Shown here piece after piece: positions 1 to 10,226 of a stretch of DNA of 64,000 nt. The position numbers and the translations under genes were made by a program. The notes under the pieces are model-generated. The model had not been told where the DNA came from. It saw nothing but the letters and a program-made list of their open reading frames with translations, and made no database searches. This stretch comes from Rhizomys pruinosus (Eukaryota; Chordata; Mammalia; Rodentia; Spalacidae). The DNA lies in contig VZQC01008856.1 in NCBI GenBank assembly GCA_009823505.1, positions 117,490-181,489 of the forward strand, in the 5' to 3' direction. Numbering within the stretch: position 1 is the first letter of the stretch; every line of letters begins with the position of its first letter.

Positions 1-124
1 AAAAAAAAAAAAAACAGTAAGCAATGAAATGTGAGAATCACATATTTAATGCTACAACCCTTCAGAAATGGCTAGTTAAGTATTTAGGGTGCAAATTATT
101 TAGCATTATGCATAGAATGATGCT

Positions 125-213
125 AAGATATATATACATATATATCATAGATATATACATGATATATATCATAGATATATATATATATTATGTATATATC
201 TATGATATATATG
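125..213. repeat. AT-rich TA/ATAG simple repeat
   Basis: Alternating TA-type sequence with interspersed 'catagatatat' units. It is low-complexity and self-complementary, so it could form hairpins. Open frames across it have no coding meaning. Confidence 0.8.
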
Positions 214-538
214 AAAAAGGCCCCGTTCCTCATAACAAAATTGATGTGATGTCCACACACAGAAATGTCCTGCATTAAATGGTCCAGCTAATGCTATACT
301 GAATAAGATTTCATTTTCCACTGATCATTGGATACCCAGGAGCTTCTGTGGGTGCTGAGAGGCTGCTTCCCTTCTTCCAGTCCCAACACTCTCTGTGAGC
401 AGCACGATGCTGGTGGCTCCAGGCTGAGATGGAAGACATGTGATCCAGTCCTCCTGGTGATCACAGCATCCCACTCCCATCTACCTTGTCACAGGGATTG
501 GTTTGGGAATACAAAGCCTGATGAAAGTCAAACCTGAG

Positions 539-544
539 ACGCGC

Positions 545-594
<50 letters not shown>
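539..594. repeat. (CG)n-(TG)n alternating purine-pyrimidine tract
   Basis: An uninterrupted 56-bp alternating purine-pyrimidine run: about 20 bp of CG repeat followed by about 35 bp of GT repeat. The sequence is of the most Z-DNA-prone type and is expected to be highly length-polymorphic. It abuts the B4-type SINE to its right. Confidence 0.93.
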
Positions 595-595
<1 letters not shown>

Positions 596-806
596 CCTTT
601 CTCTCTTACAAGTTCTCTCACTAGCCTGGGGCTCACCAATTATGCTCGACTGGCTAGTCAAGAAGCCCCAGGGATCTGCCTGTCTCTGCCTCCCCAGTGC
701 TAATTGTAAGCAGATATGCCTGGCTTTTTTACATGTGTTCTAGGGACTGAACTCAGACCCTCATGCTTGCAGATCAAGCACTTTACTCCAGCCTACTCTC
801 AAGCCC
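595..806 (-). mobile_element. B4-type SINE (tRNA head + B1-like body), old
   Basis: Read on the minus strand it has a degenerate tRNA-like head ('gtctgagttcagtccc', B-box region) followed by a B1-like body with 'ggggaggcagagacaggcag'. That order is the hallmark of rodent B4/RSINE1 composites. It is diverged and has no clear target-site duplication. Subfamily assignment is by eye. Confidence 0.65.
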
Positions 807-1244
807 AAACCTGGATTTTTTTTTAACATATTAAACTTACTGTGGTTAAACTGGCAGGAAAGGTGACAGGGGCTCCTAGGAGCAGTCTTGAAATCATAGG
901 AGCCAATGCAGGAGAAAGCAAAGTCAAGAAATGGAAGGAAAATGAGGACCCAGATGAACTACTGCATACGGCTTTCAGGAACATGAGGTGCTAACCTCCA
1001 CCTCCCACAATGCACCAATCTCAGTGTCATCTCTGTCCTCCACCCTTACCTCTAACTTCCTCACTTCTTCAAGAGAATCTGGACACATAAATTTCTTATG
1101 TATGTGTTAAAAATGATGAAAGACCCATTGACTGCTACCTTTCTTGATGCCACCACAGTCCAGGTTAACAAACAATAGTGTCCATTTAATTAACAGTATA
1201 CATTTGCAACATCTTATCTACTAGGTTAAAAGCTCTTTTTAAAT
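807..1244. other. Unique sequence, no gene seen
   Basis: No repeat family or plausible exon recognised. Open frames are short and of chance length. Confidence 0.5.
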
Positions 1245-1254
1245 GAACATCTTG

Positions 1255-1400
1255 GCCAGGCATGGTGGCACACGCCTTTAATCCTAGCACTTGGAAGGCA
1301 GAGGCAGGCGGATCTTTGTGAGTTCAAGGCCAGCCTGGTCTACAGAGTTAGTTCCAGGATAGCTGGGACTACAGGGAAACCCTGTCTCAGACCAAAAAAA
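1255..1400 (+). mobile_element. B1 SINE
   Basis: Full-length B1 (7SL-derived) with the usual 'gcacacgcctttaatcctag' and 'aggccagcctggtctacaga' blocks and a short A-rich tail. It is flanked by a perfect 10-bp target-site duplication, gaacatcttg, at 1245-1254 and 1401-1410, showing L1-mediated insertion. Few differences from the other B1 copies here, so fairly recent. Confidence 0.95.
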
Positions 1401-1410
1401 GAACATCTTG

Positions 1411-2453
1411 AAATGGAACAGTAAGCAAAATATATTGCTAGATAATACTGTTAGTATAAAATTACCTGTTTTCTGTCTAAATCTATTAGAGTATATTAAG
1501 TAAAAACTGAAGCAATAAAATCGCATTTTAGCACCAACCTAACCTTCAAGAAGGAGGAGAATTAAGGTTGAAGGTCAAAACACTAAATGCATCTTAAATA
1601 CTAGACAGCTTAAAACTGTTACCCCTAGGGGGCAGTATTTCAGAAAATTATAAGAAAAAAAAGTCCATCTAAATCATACTATCTAGAGAATGGGGAAAAA
1701 TTGAGCTTTTAGAAATAAAAGACAAGGTAATGATATAGATTAAAAATAATGGTATGCTTCTCCCTTTAAAATGACATAAGAATGGACTTGCGCCATAAAA
1801 AAATTATTCATATGCTTTTATGGAAAGAACCTTTAAATGGTAAAATACACATTTCTACATTTCCAGACATGTTTCCAAGTTGTTTCTTAAGATGATGAGC
1901 TCTGAATGTCCCAACGAACAGTCCAGAGCTTGGACAAGACCACATCAAACCGAGTTTCAGATTAGCCTATTCTCTAAAACTCTCCCAAAGGAAATGTCAA
2001 AAGCATTTCTGGTCATGTGTTCAGTTCTAACAAGGGCTTGGAATCAAGTTTTTCTAAAAATGTACCTTCAGTTTCATTTTACACTTGATCCTTTCTAAAG
2101 TAAAGATGTCCTTGCATTATACAAAGAAACATTTTGCTCCAATTCCCCAAAAGGATATACAGCATCTGGTTACACCAATGTCTTTTAACTTTTTAGCAGC
2201 TTTTTTTTTTCTTTGAAATTCATCTTGATTTGAAACAGGAGTCTACTGATTCCAAAACGGCCCACTATGATTCACTGAAGCTCAGTAATGTACCTTCTTT
2301 GTTGACAGTACCAACCATCATGGAGAATGCTGACTGGAGAGTTCTCACTTCACATCACAACTCTGCACTCACACGCACACATTATACTCCTTCATTTGCT
2401 ACTCATCTATAATGCTACTGCATACAATCATCATCATCAGTGTTTACTATGAA
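1411..2453. other. Unique sequence containing a CTCF-like site
   Basis: No recognised repeat and no supported exon. The only notable element is the CTCF-like motif at 1622-1638, listed separately. Confidence 0.5.
1622..1638 (+). promoter_or_regulatory. Candidate CTCF binding site
   Basis: The sequence cccctagggggcagtat closely matches the CTCF core consensus (CCA/C-CTAGGGGGCAGTA type). It lies in unique sequence, outside any SINE, so it is not one of the B2-borne CTCF-like sites. The motif itself is direct observation; occupancy is inferred. Confidence 0.5.
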
Positions 2454-2880
2454 GCTGGGGGTATGGCCCAGCAGGTAGAGTGCTTGTCTAGCATGCCCAG
2501 GGCCCCAGGTGTCATCCCCAGCACGGTATAAACTAGGTGTGGTAATGCACACCTTTAACCCCAGTGGCAGGAGGATCACTGGTTCAAGGTCCAAATGGTA
2601 AGATGACCTGTGGGTAAAGGTGCTTGCTGACAAGGCTGACAGCTTGAGTTTGATCTCTGTGACCCACATGCTAGAAGAGAATCACTTCCCTGCAAGTTGT
2701 CCTCTGATCTCCACACAGGTACCACTGCATCGTGCATACACACAAATATAAACAAAAATAAATATGAAAAAGGGGGTTTAAGGAAGTCTTCAGCTACACA
2801 GCAAGTTCAGGGCCAGACTAAGTTACATGAGTCTCTGTCTAAAAAAAAAAAAAGAAAGAAAGAAAAGAAAAGAAGAAAAG
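2454..2880 (+). mobile_element. B4-type SINE split by an internal B2/B3 SINE
   Basis: The left part (2454-2591) has an ID-like tRNA head and a B1-like middle ('gtggtaatgcacaccttta'). The right part (about 2776-2880) resumes with 'gcaagttcagggccagacta' and ends in an A/GA-rich tail. The break is filled by a B2/B3-class element, and near-repeats of the target (ggttcaagg and ggtttaagg) flank the insert. Confidence 0.7.
2592..2775 (+). mobile_element. B3/B2-class SINE nested in a B4
   Basis: It has a tRNA-derived head with a diverged A box and B box ('gagtttgatctctgtgaccc'), the block 'tcctctgatctccacacagg' and a tail ending in 'ataaatatgaaaaa'. It is younger than the B4 it interrupts by position, although both are strongly diverged. 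Confidence 0.7.
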
Positions 2881-4107
2881 GGACTCACTATAGAATAACT
2901 TTAAAAATCTTATCTTGAACACAAAGCTATTTGAAATTACTGTGTTATCTCTACTTATAGTTTAAATTTGGTTAGATGTCCCTGCAGGCTTTTTCTATAA
3001 GATATTAAAAATAATGAGCAACCTACCCTGAAGTATTCTATTATCACAGGAAATAGAAACAGTGTCAAAATATGCATGCACAGATCTGAGAAAGAGCCCG
3101 CTGACAGCTCAAGTCTTGCTTTCTAAGGAAGGGAAAATACATGACAAATTTAGGAAACTCACATTTACCAATTACTTCCAGGCACGGGTTTGAGGTGAGG
3201 CTGAGGGGAAAGAGGGGGCATCATTTTGAAATCTAAAGAAAAATATCCTGTATGCTATATTAAGTTTTAGATCATGGAAGTTATAAGAAGCAGACTGTGA
3301 ACACCGGAACAGTCTCTGAGGCAAGGCTCTGAAACATGAGTGGATCAGACAGATGAGAACCTACAATGGGGGTGACAGCAGTGTCCGCCAAGGCTCCCCA
3401 CAGGACTGGAGATGTTGCCTCCTAATCTAGGTGCTGACTACAGACGAGTCTGGTGTGTATAAACTGGCCACATGTGTACTTTCATAAGGGAGCTTCCGCC
3501 GTGGGTCTCTGTACCCTCAACCCTGCCTATCCCCTGTCCAGTTTCACATGGACGCTCTCTGTAGTCATATGGGCTTACTGTGTCCATTTCTCCTCAGCTC
3601 AACCTTCTCCCCAATGGCATTCTTCGATCTCTAGGAAAGATGGGCTATTCTGTTTTTACCAGGGTTCATTTTAGATGAGCCTCAAAGAAGCCTGTCCAGA
3701 CCCTTCTGCTGCTTCACCCCTCACCCCATCACAGTTGCTACACCTTAAAAATGATCCCTTTTTATCACGTTTGCAATTTTTTTCCCCAGTGGAGTCCCTC
3801 ACTAAGCTGCATGCTTCAAGAGAATGGAGACCATGTCTACCTTGCCCTCTTGTGGTTCACTGAACAATCCCTTGTAACTAGGAGATTTTTTTTTTTTTTA
3901 AGGCAGAATGAATAAATGATACTGTCTCCCCACCCCACCAAAGTCTGGTAATTTTGTAAAAGGCAGATGTAAAAAAAAAAAAAATTAAAAGAATTGAAAA
4001 AATAGCTGGAACTGATATGAAATACAAACTTTCTGACGCTACTGCATATTCCATTACCCACTTCCATTATCATAATCAATCACAGTGCTGATGGCGAAAC
4101 AATAAAT
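2881..4107. other. Unique sequence, no gene seen
   Basis: No family recognised. It contains a 12-bp T tract near 3889 and a short A tract near 3971. There is no splice-flanked open frame that I would call an exon. Confidence 0.5.
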
Positions 4108-4205
4108 GAAGTGAGGCTTGGTGGTGTACAGTTCTTGTCCCCAGTTATTTGGGAACTGAGGGTGGAGGGCACTGTAGTGAGACTGTGCTGAAAACACAAA
4201 ACAAA
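4108..4205 (+). mobile_element. Degenerate B1-like fragment
   Basis: The order 'ggcttggtggtgtacagttc' ... 'tttgggaactgagggtggag' ... A-rich tail parallels B1, but with heavy divergence. An ancient B1/proto-B1 fragment is likely; chance resemblance cannot be excluded. Confidence 0.4.
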
Positions 4206-4835
4206 AACCTAACAAAATAACAGCTACTTGCAAATCTGACTCTGTCCTTTAAATAGAAAAGACCTACACCACACTGTTAGGGAAAAAAAATGCCATTAAT
4301 TATTCTAACTAATTCTATCATTAGAAAAAGCAGTGTTATTAATCATTCTTTTCATACAAAAAGACTGGAAAGTTCCTCAGGGCAAACAAGTATCATGGAC
4401 AGCCTCATGTGTGTCCCATGCACATATGCACACATGTGAAGCTTGGCAGGCCCGCACTGAGTCCCCACAATCTTTACAGTCTTGGCCTGAGATGCAGAGG
4501 AATTGCATGCCAAATTTGTGGGTGGGAGAGTCAATTCCATCCTTCCTGCAAAAGGATGTACAGATGACAATTACACAACTGCAGGAGGGCTGCCTTCCTG
4601 TCTCAGGAAGCTCCTGCAGGAAGGAGGCTGCTAACTGCCTCCAACCAGCCACAGTGGGGTTCACCCTCCCCAGAACATGAAGCACCTGGCTTGGAACCAC
4701 CACAGAGGAAGAACAAAGAGCAATGAAATGTTCCTCTTTCTTCTCCTTAACCAAGAACCTTTTTTTTTTTCCTGGCAGAAATGGCAGTATAAGAAAAACA
4801 CATTTAAAAACAAACAAACAAACAAAAAACTACAA
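4206..4835. other. Unique sequence, no gene seen
   Basis: Open frames of 115 codons (+) and 146 codons (-) overlap here but show no recognisable domain, signal peptide or coding context. They are treated as chance. Confidence 0.5.
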
Positions 4836-5039
4836 TGGGCTAGAGAGAGAAATAGCTCAGTAGTAAAGAGTATTTCCTGCTCTTCCAGTGGAAGATTCCA
4901 GCACCCATGTCAGGCAGCTCACAGTGCCCTGCGACACTAGCTCCAGGAGATCTGACATCCTCTTCTGACCCTCTGAGGGTACCTGTACTCAAACATCCAC
5001 ACAAACACACAATTAAAAATAAATCTTCAAAAAAAAAAA
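4836..5039 (+). mobile_element. B3/B2-class SINE
   Basis: It shows 'gagagaaatagctcagtagt' (A box region), a damaged B box, 'cccatgtcaggcagctcaca', 'catcctcttctgaccctctg' and an A-rich tail. Divergence indicates an older copy. Confidence 0.85.
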
Positions 5040-5445
5040 GACCCCACAAAGTTTAAACTGTGTTCTCAACAAAATCAGTTACTAAGTTGTCTAACTGGCT
5101 GTCTCTGAATTTTTCTATTCATACTTTTATGCTACTTATTCGTTCATATTACTAATATTCGTCAATAGGCATGTGGGACAGATGTCAAAGGTTTAAGGAA
5201 AACTGACAGGAGAAAACCTTGAAACTGCAAAAAAATACTTCTACTAACCTCCATTTCTTTTGGGGCTGAGATACACCACTATTCACTTGCAGCAGCGGAC
5301 TGCAAGGCCCGAAGTGCTGGGCTAAAGGGAATACCCCCCCCCTTATTACCATTTCTTGTTAAAGACCAGGAAGAAAATAGGTAGACTTCTACGGTTTTAA
5401 AAGTTTCTAATTCTAAATGTATATTGACAAAAAAGTAAATGAAAA

Positions 5446-5669
5446 ATTTATTTTTCAAATTTTAATTCATTTTTTATTTCATGTGTATGAGCCTGTATGT
5501 AATTGCATCACATGCATGCAATACCCACAGTAGCCAGAAGAGGGCATCTGATCCCCTGGAACTGGAGTTAAGGACTGCTGTTAGTTGGTATGTATGTGCT
5601 GGGAACTGAACCTTGGTCCTCTGTAAGAACAGGCAGTGTTTGTAACTGCTGAGCCATCTCTTCAGCCCT
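5446..5669 (-). mobile_element. B3/B2-class SINE
   Basis: The minus-strand head (gagatggctcagcagtt at the right end) and the block 'cagaagagggcatctgatcc' identify the tRNA-derived B2/B3 class. The latter block is the CTCF-like core these SINEs carry. The T-rich left end is its tail. Confidence 0.85.
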
Positions 5670-5722
5670 GAAAATGGTTAATTTTAAACAATAAATTTGT
5701 TTAAAGTGATGTGACTATTTTG

Positions 5723-5880
5723 TTTTGTTTTGTTTTGGTCTTTTCGAGACAAGGTCTCCCTGTAGCCCCAGTTGTCCTGGAACTCACTCTGTAGACCAGG
5801 CTAGCCTGAACTCACAAAGATCCTCCTGCCTCTGCCTCCCCAGTGCTAGGATTAAAGGTGTGCGCCACCACGCCCGGCCC
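5723..5880 (-). mobile_element. B1 SINE
   Basis: Full-length B1 with a TTTTG-rich tail on the left. A perfect 10-bp target-site duplication, gactattttg, flanks it at 5713-5722 and 5881-5890. Its head faces the head of the B1 at 6015. Confidence 0.95.
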
Positions 5881-6014
5881 GACTATTTTGAAAGAACTGA
5901 GAAGCAAGACAGTGTCTAGATCCACACTGCAGCATAATGTGCACTGTGTTAAATGATGTAAATTTGACCACATGGAAAATCTAATTAAAGATTTATAATT
6001 AAATACACTCTTTC

Positions 6015-6205
6015 GGCCAGGCATGGCGGCATACATCTTTTATCCTAGCACTTGGGAGGCAGAGGCAGGAGGATCTTTGTGAGTTCAAGGCCAGCCTGGT
6101 CTACAAAGTGAGTTCCAGGACAGCTGGTGCTATAGGGAGACCCTGTCTCGAAAAGGAAAAAAACAAACAAACAAACAAACAAGAACAACAACAACAACAA
6201 AAAAA
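6015..6205 (+). mobile_element. B1 SINE with (AAAC)n/(AAC)n tail
   Basis: Full-length B1 with a tail that has expanded into AAAC and AAC microsatellite. A short target-site duplication, acactct, lies at 6005-6011 and 6206-6212. Confidence 0.93.
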
Positions 6206-6212
6206 ACACTCT

Positions 6213-6934
6213 GGAAGTGACTCAAAGACATAGACAAGGAAGAGGCATGAAAAGATGTTATTAACAAGAATGTCCTCACAATGATATTAAAATACTGTAT
6301 GTTTTCATACTAGCTTTTTTCTAAGCAAGGTATATACTCCACAGTAATATATACAGGGCAAACAGAGCTATGGTCTACAAAATGCCACTAAGCCCACTGA
6401 AGCTGAAGGAAACACACAAACAGCATTGGGTTTTGACCAGAACAAGAGCGGGCAGCACCTGGCACTTCTGGCACACCAAGACAAACTCTGGCAAAGACTC
6501 AGCTTCCACAGTCTCTGAACAGGGCTGGATGGCTGCAATTTGGGATGCTATTTTTCCCCTTAGAATAAAATATTCATCGGAGCAAGTTTATAAGTAACAT
6601 CAAAGATTATAGTGGCACATTAGATTCCAAATCATTTTTTAAAATCACATACTGATCCTCATTAGTATAGTGGTTAAAAAAAATCATATTGAGAATAAAA
6701 CAGAATTCAAAATAATTTCTGCAGCTCCTCTGTCAGTAGTGGGCAGTGTCAGGGAGCTTCTGAGTAGTGTGGAAAGGAGGGAGGGACAAAAGAGGAACTT
6801 AGAGCAGAGAAACCGCCACATTCCAGTCGGTGGTCATATGGTAATAACGCATGTCCTTGAAAACACGAAAATGGCGCTTTATCTGGGATCACTGTTTTTC
6901 CCTCTTATCTCCCTCTCCTTCTTTCCCTCTCTCC
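6213..6934. other. Unique sequence, no gene seen
   Basis: No repeat family recognised. The open frame at 6670-7002 runs into the SINE that follows and is not coding-like. Confidence 0.5.
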
Positions 6935-7247
6935 TTTCTTCTGTGTGTGTTCAGGCGTGTTTATGCGAGCACAGGTGCACAGGTGCCCTGCTCAGAGGAT
7001 AACCTTGGATAGTGTCTCCTGCCCTCCCCTTATTTGAGGCAGGGCCTCTTGTTTGCTACTATACATGCCAGGCTAGCTGGCCCACACGGGACTCTTGTGT
7101 CTCCACTTCCCAGCCCACTGCAGGAGTGCTGGGCTATGGATATGCACTACTGCATCCAGCATTTATTATACGGGTTCTGAGGACCCAAACTCGGGTCCTC
7201 GCACTTTCAGGACAAGAACTTTACCCACCGATGCATCTCTCCAGCCG
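6935..7247 (-). mobile_element. B4-type SINE, old
   Basis: Read on the minus strand it has the tRNA-like head ('gctggagagatgcatcggtg'), a B1-like middle and a terminal 'gtgcacctgtgctcgcataa' plus CA-rich end. That layout fits the B4A-type composite seen also at 48958. Confidence 0.65.
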
Positions 7248-7430
7248 TTTATTCGGGAATCTTCCTCTGGCCTAATCAAGAGGCATTCTACCAATACCTG
7301 GACAGTGTTCTTCATGACCACTGAAACAAAGTTTGACAAAGGACAAGCCACAGGAGCCTAGGGACCTATGATGATGTGTAATACAACAACCTGCAACTGA
7401 AAGGGACAACTGCTGAAACCTAAGGAACTC

Positions 7431-7490
7431 AGGAGCTGAGGATGCAGCTCAGGGGTAGAGGGGTCATCTTCAACACCACATACAAATCCG
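7431..7490 (+). mobile_element. ID-like SINE fragment
   Basis: The text 'aggatgcagctcaggggtag' followed by a degraded B-box region resembles an ID SINE head. It is interrupted at its 3' side by the B2 insertion at 7505. Confidence 0.5.
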
Positions 7491-7504
7491 AAAAGCCACT
7501 AAGG

Positions 7505-7721
7505 GGGCTAGAGAGACAGCTCAGCAGTTAAGGGCACTTGCTGTTCTTGCAGAGGACCTGGGTTCAATTCCCAGCACCCACATGGTGGCTAACAACCATC
7601 ATAACTCCAATTCCAGGGAATCTGACACCCTCTTGTGCACTGCACAACATGTGTGTACTTAGTCACATGCAGCCAATACACTCATACACATAAAATAAAA
7701 ATACAAATAAAATATTTTTTT
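7505..7721 (+). mobile_element. B2 SINE
   Basis: Full-length B2 with A box ('gctcagcagttaagggcact'), B box ('gggttcaattccc'), a mid block 'acaccctcttgtgcactgca' and a tail with AATAAA-like signals. A perfect 13-bp target-site duplication, aaagccactaagg, lies at 7492-7504 and 7722-7734. Confidence 0.95.
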
Positions 7722-8081
7722 AAAGCCACTAAGGTAATCCAAGGAAAGCATGCATTTTAATTCATGTTAATATATCAGTTCTAACTTATTATAAATAAAC
7801 CCTATTAACTTTTCTAGTCCTAATAAGAGGAAGCTGAGTGCTGAGTAAATGGGAACTCCATACGATCTTTGCAGTTCTTTCATCTAAAACTTCTACTGAT
7901 GAAGTTTAATTTTAAAAAAACATGGTTGAGCTTGATGCTTTGATTTTTACATACACAAATATGTGGAGATATATCACTGAAGGTTCTGTCCATCTTTAAA
8001 TTCTGCTTTGAGTTTTCAAGATGGTAGCTATTTCACATTTAATTAAAATGAAAGAAATTCTAAGTGGACCCACAGAGGAAG

Positions 8082-8211
8082 TCTGGCTCATAACTGTCTG
8101 TAACTCCAGCTCAGCTCCGAGGGACTCAACACCCTCTTCTGGACTGGAGCGGCACCCACACCCATGCCCACGTACGCACATATGATACATACCTATGATT
8201 TTAAAATAATA
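8082..8211 (+). mobile_element. B3/B2-class SINE, 5'-truncated
   Basis: Only the 3' half is present: 'taactccagctcagctccga', 'acaccctcttctggactgga' and the tail. The tRNA-like head with the Pol III boxes is missing. Confidence 0.75.
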
Positions 8212-8286
8212 GAATTTTTAAAAAATAAGAACAAAAAGTATCTGTCTCAAGAACAGACGATTCCATATCTAAAAGGATAAATAAGC

Positions 8287-8370
8287 CAGGCTCTAGCTCA
8301 CCAGAAGAGCACTTGCCTACTATGTGTAAGGCCCTATGTTCAATTCCAGCACCATAAAAGAGAAAATAAA
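8287..8370 (+). mobile_element. ID-type SINE
   Basis: A short tRNA-derived element: 'gctctagctcaccagaagag' (A box region), 'gccctatgttcaattccagc' (B box) and an A-rich tail. Length and structure fit rodent ID. Confidence 0.75.
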
Positions 8371-9190
8371 AATCTTCTATACAATTCATAGTTGGGCAAT
8401 ACTCTAACCTTTAATAAACCCTATAAAATATAAAAGCCTTTCAAATGTTACTGGAATATGAAGCCAGACAATAAAAAAAAAGCTTCTTTTTTTTACTCTA
8501 TTTTTTAGAGTGAGGCCTGGGAAGGCAATTTTTAAAGAAATTAGCAATTAGAAACTAAATTTCTATTTTCCCTGGCTCCCAATCTCCTGGAGTTCAGGAG
8601 TGAGACTAGAAGTAGGAGACAGTGCTGAGCAGCCAGTAGAATGGCTTTCTGACATCCACAGTCCCACTGGGGACTTCTGTCTTGTGGCCCTTATGGGGTG
8701 GTGGGCTGGCTAACAGGAGAGCACCCACAAGCCTTCAGAACTTCCTCTAACCATCTCCACATCCAGCAGGCATTTCCTCTAGGTTCCGAATACCCTTCCT
8801 GCTTTTCCAGCTCTGACCTTAGTCTCCCTATCCATGGACACCTGTGTATGTAACAGCAAGCCTGGGCAATGTGGACCTGCCTGAGATGGTGTGGCAGGCT
8901 CTGGCTGCACAAAGGCCACAGTCTGAGCAGCAGCAAGATTTTTCTGACTGACATCTAGCAACAAATTTAAAATGCTAATTCCTTTCCTGCAGCAGCAAGC
9001 ATAGCTGTGTGTTCTCATTTAGTCCCTCAGCACTCTTAGGCCCTGCAAATTCCCCCACTTAGTAAGAATGATACAGAATAAGCAAAGAGAAAGAGCCCCC
9101 CTCAGAATGGCACAGCGGAACCCTAACCCAGAGCTCTGTCCCAAACTTGCCCTCTTTTGGGCTTATATATTCTGTCCCCTGAGTATATGC
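8371..9190. other. Unique sequence, no gene seen
   Basis: No recognised repeat apart from short A and T tracts near 8471 and 8490. Minus-strand frames at 8691-9018 are of chance length and lack domains. Confidence 0.5.
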
Positions 9191-9197
9191 CTACATC

Positions 9198-9238
<41 letters not shown>

Positions 9239-9290
9239 CAGAAAGACAAAGAGACAGAGACAGAGAGACAGAGACAGAGACAGAGAGAGA
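9198..9290. repeat. (GA)n / (GACA)n purine microsatellite
   Basis: About 93 bp of GA repeat grading into GAGACA units. Open frames across it on both strands are low-complexity artefacts. Confidence 0.93.
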
Positions 9291-9542
9291 ATGAATATGA
9301 GAATGAACCATAGACAGAAACAAACCTTTTAAGAGTTTCTGTAGAATTTATGATGGCAGAAGACAAAATCCCTTCATTGATTTTTCTACAGCAAAATGGC
9401 AGAGCTGAGGCTGGCACCAGCCAAAAACGCTCCCTTTTCAACTTCCTAAAGTTAGAAATCATGAAAAATAACTTTAAACATGGTACAATTGGCTAAACAG
9501 GACCGGATATTCAAAATGAATGTTCTAATTAACAGTCTAGGG

Positions 9543-9618
9543 GACTAAGGGTGTGGCTCAGTGGTGGAGTGTTATCTAGCATGTATTAGGCCCTAGATTG
9601 CAACTTGAACACCAGAAA
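9543..9618 (+). mobile_element. ID-type SINE, diverged
   Basis: 'ggtgtggctcagtggtggag' and 'taggccctagattgcaactt' match the ID head and a damaged B box, followed by an A-rich end. Confidence 0.65.
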
Positions 9619-10073
9619 CAACAGTTCATTGAGGCGATTTTATGAGGGAGAATTTGCTAGCTAGCCTTATTTATCTGTCTTTACCTAAGAAGGATAATTT
9701 CTCCATGCATAAGCATAGGGTAATTACTGACAAGGTGGTCACAGGAGGGTTTATAATCCCTTACGCATGCTAAAATATTACACATACACCCTATTTTTCT
9801 TTTTTTTTTTTTATTTTATGTATATGAATTCCCCATCTGTATTAGCTACTTTGCTGGTTGTTCTTGTTTTTTTCACACTACACATATACCAAATTTACAA
9901 AGTCTGAAAATAAACTGCAGGTTAATTTCAAAACACATTTGGGAATTCACAGTTTAACCAAAACTTGCATGCAGGTACAAAGAAATATGACTTTACATTC
10001 CTAAATTACATAGCAAGTTGATGTATGTTTTGATGTACTTAAAAATAGAAATTTAAAAGACCAAAAAAAAAAA
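9619..10073. other. Unique AT-rich sequence
   Basis: No repeat family or exon recognised. A T-rich run near 9798-9811 and an A run just before the B1 are the only simple features. Confidence 0.5.
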
Positions 10074-10226
10074 GCCGGGGCGTGGTGGCACACGCCTTTA
10101 ATCCTAGCACTTGGGAGGCAGAGGCAGGCGGATCTTTGTGAGTTCAAGGCCAGCCTGGTCTACAGAGCAAATTCCAGGACAGCTAGGGCTATAGGGAGAC
10201 CCTGTCTCGAAAAGACCAAAAAAAAA
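10074..10226 (+). mobile_element. B1 SINE
   Basis: Full-length, little-diverged B1. The sequence 'aaaagaccaaaaaa' occurs before and after it. The B1 3' end itself ends in similar text, so the exact target-site duplication is ambiguous. It sits directly against the 3' end of the minus-strand L1. Confidence 0.93.

Noticed and set aside
4377..4817. 146-codon minus-strand frame
   Set aside because: No homology recognised, no promoter or splice context, and a competing frame on the other strand; chance length in 64 kb.
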